DNA of 64,000 nt from a virus, in the IMG/VR virus record IMGVR_UViG_3300030328_002321, positions 21,959-85,958 of that record. One strand, 5' to 3'. Made by a program: the position numbers and the translations under genes. Positions 61,911 to 64,000 of this stretch are shown here, one piece after another. The first letter of the stretch is position 1; each line of letters begins with the position of its first letter. Below the pieces are notes generated by a model. It did not search any database. It saw only the letters and a program-made list of their open reading frames with translations, and was not told where the DNA came from.

Positions 61911-64000
61911 TTATTTATTTTTAATTATTATTTTTCTTTTTACGCTTCCATCATCATACATATAAAATAGAAGTCTATTGTTAATTTTATTTACAGGTCT
62001 ACCTAATAAATCTGTAATTCCAATTAAATTTTTATCTGTCCTTTTAGGTAAAGGTCCTGACCAATTATCATTACAATGATCATATGTTAATTGACATATG
62101 TTATCCCAACTATTATTACAACAATATTCATCTACATCGATAACCCATGCATAACAAACATCGTTTAACCAATAAGGGTTACCTGGACCTGTAATACATC
62201 CTGCATCATATAAGCAAGATAAAGAATCATCTACATTAGCGAACGCATCATAGTTATAAGCATTTGCATCCATGCATCCTTCAATCGCAGTAATACATGA
62301 GCCATTATCTGTGTTAGCTGTTGAATCATAATTAATAGCCAAAGAATCAGTGCACCCATAAATAAAAGGAATGCAGCTAAAATCTTCAGTATTAGCCATT
62401 GGATCATAGTTGATACTATTAGGATTAGTACAACCAAATATAAAAGGAATACAACTTCCGTTATCAACATTTGCTAAAGGATTATAGTTAAACATAGTAC
62501 TATCTGTACAACCATATATAGGTAATATACAGGAGAAATCATCCGTATTTGCAAGTGGATCATAATTAAGTGCTACCGGATTAGTGCATCCATATATATA
62601 AGGTACACATGTTCCATTATCTACGTTTGCTAACGGATCGTAATTAAACATTGTACTGTCTGTGCATCCGTAGATTGGCAATATACAACTAAAATCATCA
62701 GTATTTGCATTAGGATCATAATTTAATGCACTAGGATTTGTACATCCTAATATTACCGGTACACAACTACCATTGTCTACATTTGCTAATGGATCATAAT
62801 TAAAGGCTGTTGAATCCATACACCCATAAATTGGTATTATACAAGAAAAGTCATCTGTATTTGCATTTGGATTATAATTTAAAGCCACTGGATTAGTACA
62901 TCCTAAAACAACTGGGATACATGTTCCGTTGTCTAAATTTGCTAACGGATTATAGTTAAAAGCAGTAGAGTCCATACATCCATATATAGGAAGTATACAA
63001 CTAAAATCGTCTGTATTTGCCGTTGCATCAAAATTTAATGCTATAGGATTTGTACACCCATAAATAAAAGGGACACAAGATCCGTTATCTACATTTGCTA
63101 ATGGATTGTAATTATACATAAGAGAGTCAGTACATCCATAAAGTATTGTTATACATGATCCATCATCAGTATTAGCATTTGCATCGTAATTTAAAGAAGT
63201 TGGATTTGTACATCCATATATATAAGGTATACAAGAACCGTTATCTGTATTAGCTAATGGATCGTAATTAAATTGTGTTGAATCAGTACATCCATAAATA
63301 AATGGAATACAACTACCATTATCTGTATTAGCAAAAACATCATAATTCCACATAAAAGGATCTGTACACCCATATATAAATGGAATACAAGAACCATCGT
63401 CCGTATTTGCTAATGGGTCAAAATTCCACATTGTTAAATCTATACAACCTAAAACTACAGGTATACAAGACCCATCATCGGTATTAGCTAAACTGTCATA
63501 ATTAAATGCAATTGGACTTGTACATCCATAAACAAATGGTATACAGCTTCCATCATCTATATTAGCAGCGCTATTATAATTAAACATTGTATTATCCATA
63601 CATCCATATACTACAGGTACGCATGACGCTGAATCATTAACATTAGCTAATGGATTATAATTAAATGCTGTACTATCCATACATCCAACAATAGTAGTTA
63701 CACATCCACCATCATCAACTGTAGCTAATGAATCATAGTTAAATGCAAGTGGGTTCATACAACCTAATATAATAGGTATGCATGTCCCATCATCTACATT
63801 AGCAGAGTCAGCGTAATTTAATGCCGTTGAATCTGTACATCCATAAACTATTTCTATGCAATTATCACCACAATAAGGTGTTGCATCATATATCATATAT
63901 TCAGGTGCTTCAAAGTTTTGCAGTGCACCTTGTCCATTATTATAAAATGGATTTGTTCCTTCAGCCATTAAAGTATCACCATAATCATTCACGAGTGTAA
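61911..64000 (-). CDS. Cys-repeat surface protein with type IX-like C-terminal tail (5' end cut)
   Basis: At least 693 residues; the frame stays open to the right edge, and the apparent start at 63992 is a GTG with coding-like sequence before it, so the true N-terminus lies outside. About 21 tandem repeats of 26-30 residues follow the pattern YGCTDSTxFNYDPLANxDxG then SC. Then comes a DVDEYCCNNSWDNICQL block found in Bacteroidetes surface proteins. The last residues (ITDLLGRPVNKINNRLLFYM, then YDDGSVKRKIIIKN) look like a type IX secretion sorting tail. It may be a phage fibre with host-derived domains or a protein sent to the host surface. Confidence 0.78.
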   Translation of the reverse strand, partial: TLVNDYGDTLMAEGTNPFYNNGQGALQNFEAPEYMIYDATPYCGDNCIEIVYGCTDSTALNYADSANVDDGTCIPIILGCMNPLAFNYDSLATVDDGGCVTTIVGCMDSTAFNYNPLANVNDSASCVPVVYGCMDNTMFNYNSAANIDDGSCIPFVYGCTSPIAFNYDSLANTDDGSCIPVVLGCIDLTMWNFDPLANTDDGSCIPFIYGCTDPFMWNYDVFANTDNGSCIPFIYGCTDSTQFNYDPLANTDNGSCIPYIYGCTNPTSLNYDANANTDDGSCITILYGCTDSLMYNYNPLANVDNGSCVPFIYGCTNPIALNFDATANTDDFSCILPIYGCMDSTAFNYNPLANLDNGTCIPVVLGCTNPVALNYNPNANTDDFSCIIPIYGCMDSTAFNYDPLANVDNGSCVPVILGCTNPSALNYDPNANTDDFSCILPIYGCTDSTMFNYDPLANVDNGTCVPYIYGCTNPVALNYDPLANTDDFSCILPIYGCTDSTMFNYNPLANVDNGSCIPFIFGCTNPNSINYDPMANTEDFSCIPFIYGCTDSLAINYDSTANTDNGSCITAIEGCMDANAYNYDAFANVDDSLSCLYDAGCITGPGNPYWLNDVCYAWVIDVDEYCCNNSWDNICQLTYDHCNDNWSGPLPKRTDKNLIGITDLLGRPVNKINNRLLFYMYDDGSVKRKIIIKNK
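62211..63845 (-). repeat. About 21 tandem Cys repeats (78-90 bp units)
   Basis: Units of roughly 26-30 codons, each with two cysteines in the frame GC(T/M) ... NY ... AN.D(D/N)xSC. From about the tenth unit two types alternate (TDST..FNY.PLANVDNGSC and TNP.ALNYDPNANTDDFSC), so copying seems to have occurred in two-unit steps. Likely prone to copy-number change. Confidence 0.8.

Noticed and set aside
55329-64000. Diversity-generating retroelement acting on fibres
   Set aside because: No reverse transcriptase and no template/variable repeat pair seen; C-type lectin domain absent.
1-64000. tRNA genes and CRISPR arrays
   Set aside because: No cloverleaf with TTCGA-type T-arm and no spaced direct repeats; the tandem repeats at 62211-63845 are coding.

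Overview
This window looks like part of the genome of a crAss-like phage (order Crassvirales) that infects a Bacteroidetes host, probably a marine flavobacterium. The evidence is a 2022-residue virion RNA polymerase with an SDFDID catalytic signature, flanked by giant virion cargo-type proteins. A crAss-type muzzle/ring protein set, an IHF-like protein beside the terminase, and an AT-rich genome with A-rich rather than Shine-Dalgarno leaders agree with this. Intergenic TTTG-N19-21-TAnnTTTG promoters and a C-terminal tail resembling a type IX secretion signal point to Bacteroidetes. Stops TAA, TAG and TGA all appear to end genes normally, so I see no recoding. The window holds no tRNA, portal or major capsid gene that I can recognise; portal and capsid would be expected beyond the left edge, past terL.

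Layout: (1) 1-4182, minus strand: a compact, overlapping operon from a GroES-like co-chaperonin through small DNA-binding and zinc proteins and an IHF-like protein to the large terminase, which runs off the left edge. (2) 4183-4787: a gene-free divergent region. It holds a roughly 270-nt, highly structured candidate RNA with its own Bacteroidetes-type promoter, and a separate promoter for the GroES operon. (3) 4788-24824, plus strand: the early/middle module. It carries small host-interaction-type genes, family A DNA polymerase, SF2 helicase, DnaB-like helicase, Sak4-like ATPase, SSB, Toprim primase, metallophosphoesterase, a DUF1064-like nuclease, an rIIA / spore-photoproduct-lyase-like / rIIB cluster, a FEN-type 5' exonuclease and a DUF1599-type protein. 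(4) 24854-24880: a terminator between the two convergent halves. (5) 24892-64000, minus strand: the late virion module. Read 5' to 3', it has appendage/fibre proteins, two holin-like proteins, ring and muzzle proteins, four large cargo-type proteins, the virion RNA polymerase, a giant protein with an HExxH motif and a terminal lipoprotein.

How it works together: the virion polymerase and its neighbours are probably packaged and injected to transcribe the early plus-strand module. That module builds a phage replisome (polymerase, helicases, primase, SSB, 5' exonuclease, nucleases). The minus-strand genes then make and fill virions.

The least explained features are non-coding. Nine short structured elements sit only in intergenic gaps of the plus-strand module. 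Several have perfect or near-perfect 11-14 bp closing stems around 45-81 nt, with compensating base changes between copies. A leader motif (AACCAATTAAA-like) lies about 1-20 nt upstream of six plus-strand start codons. Assignments rest on reading motifs by eye; no database search was run.
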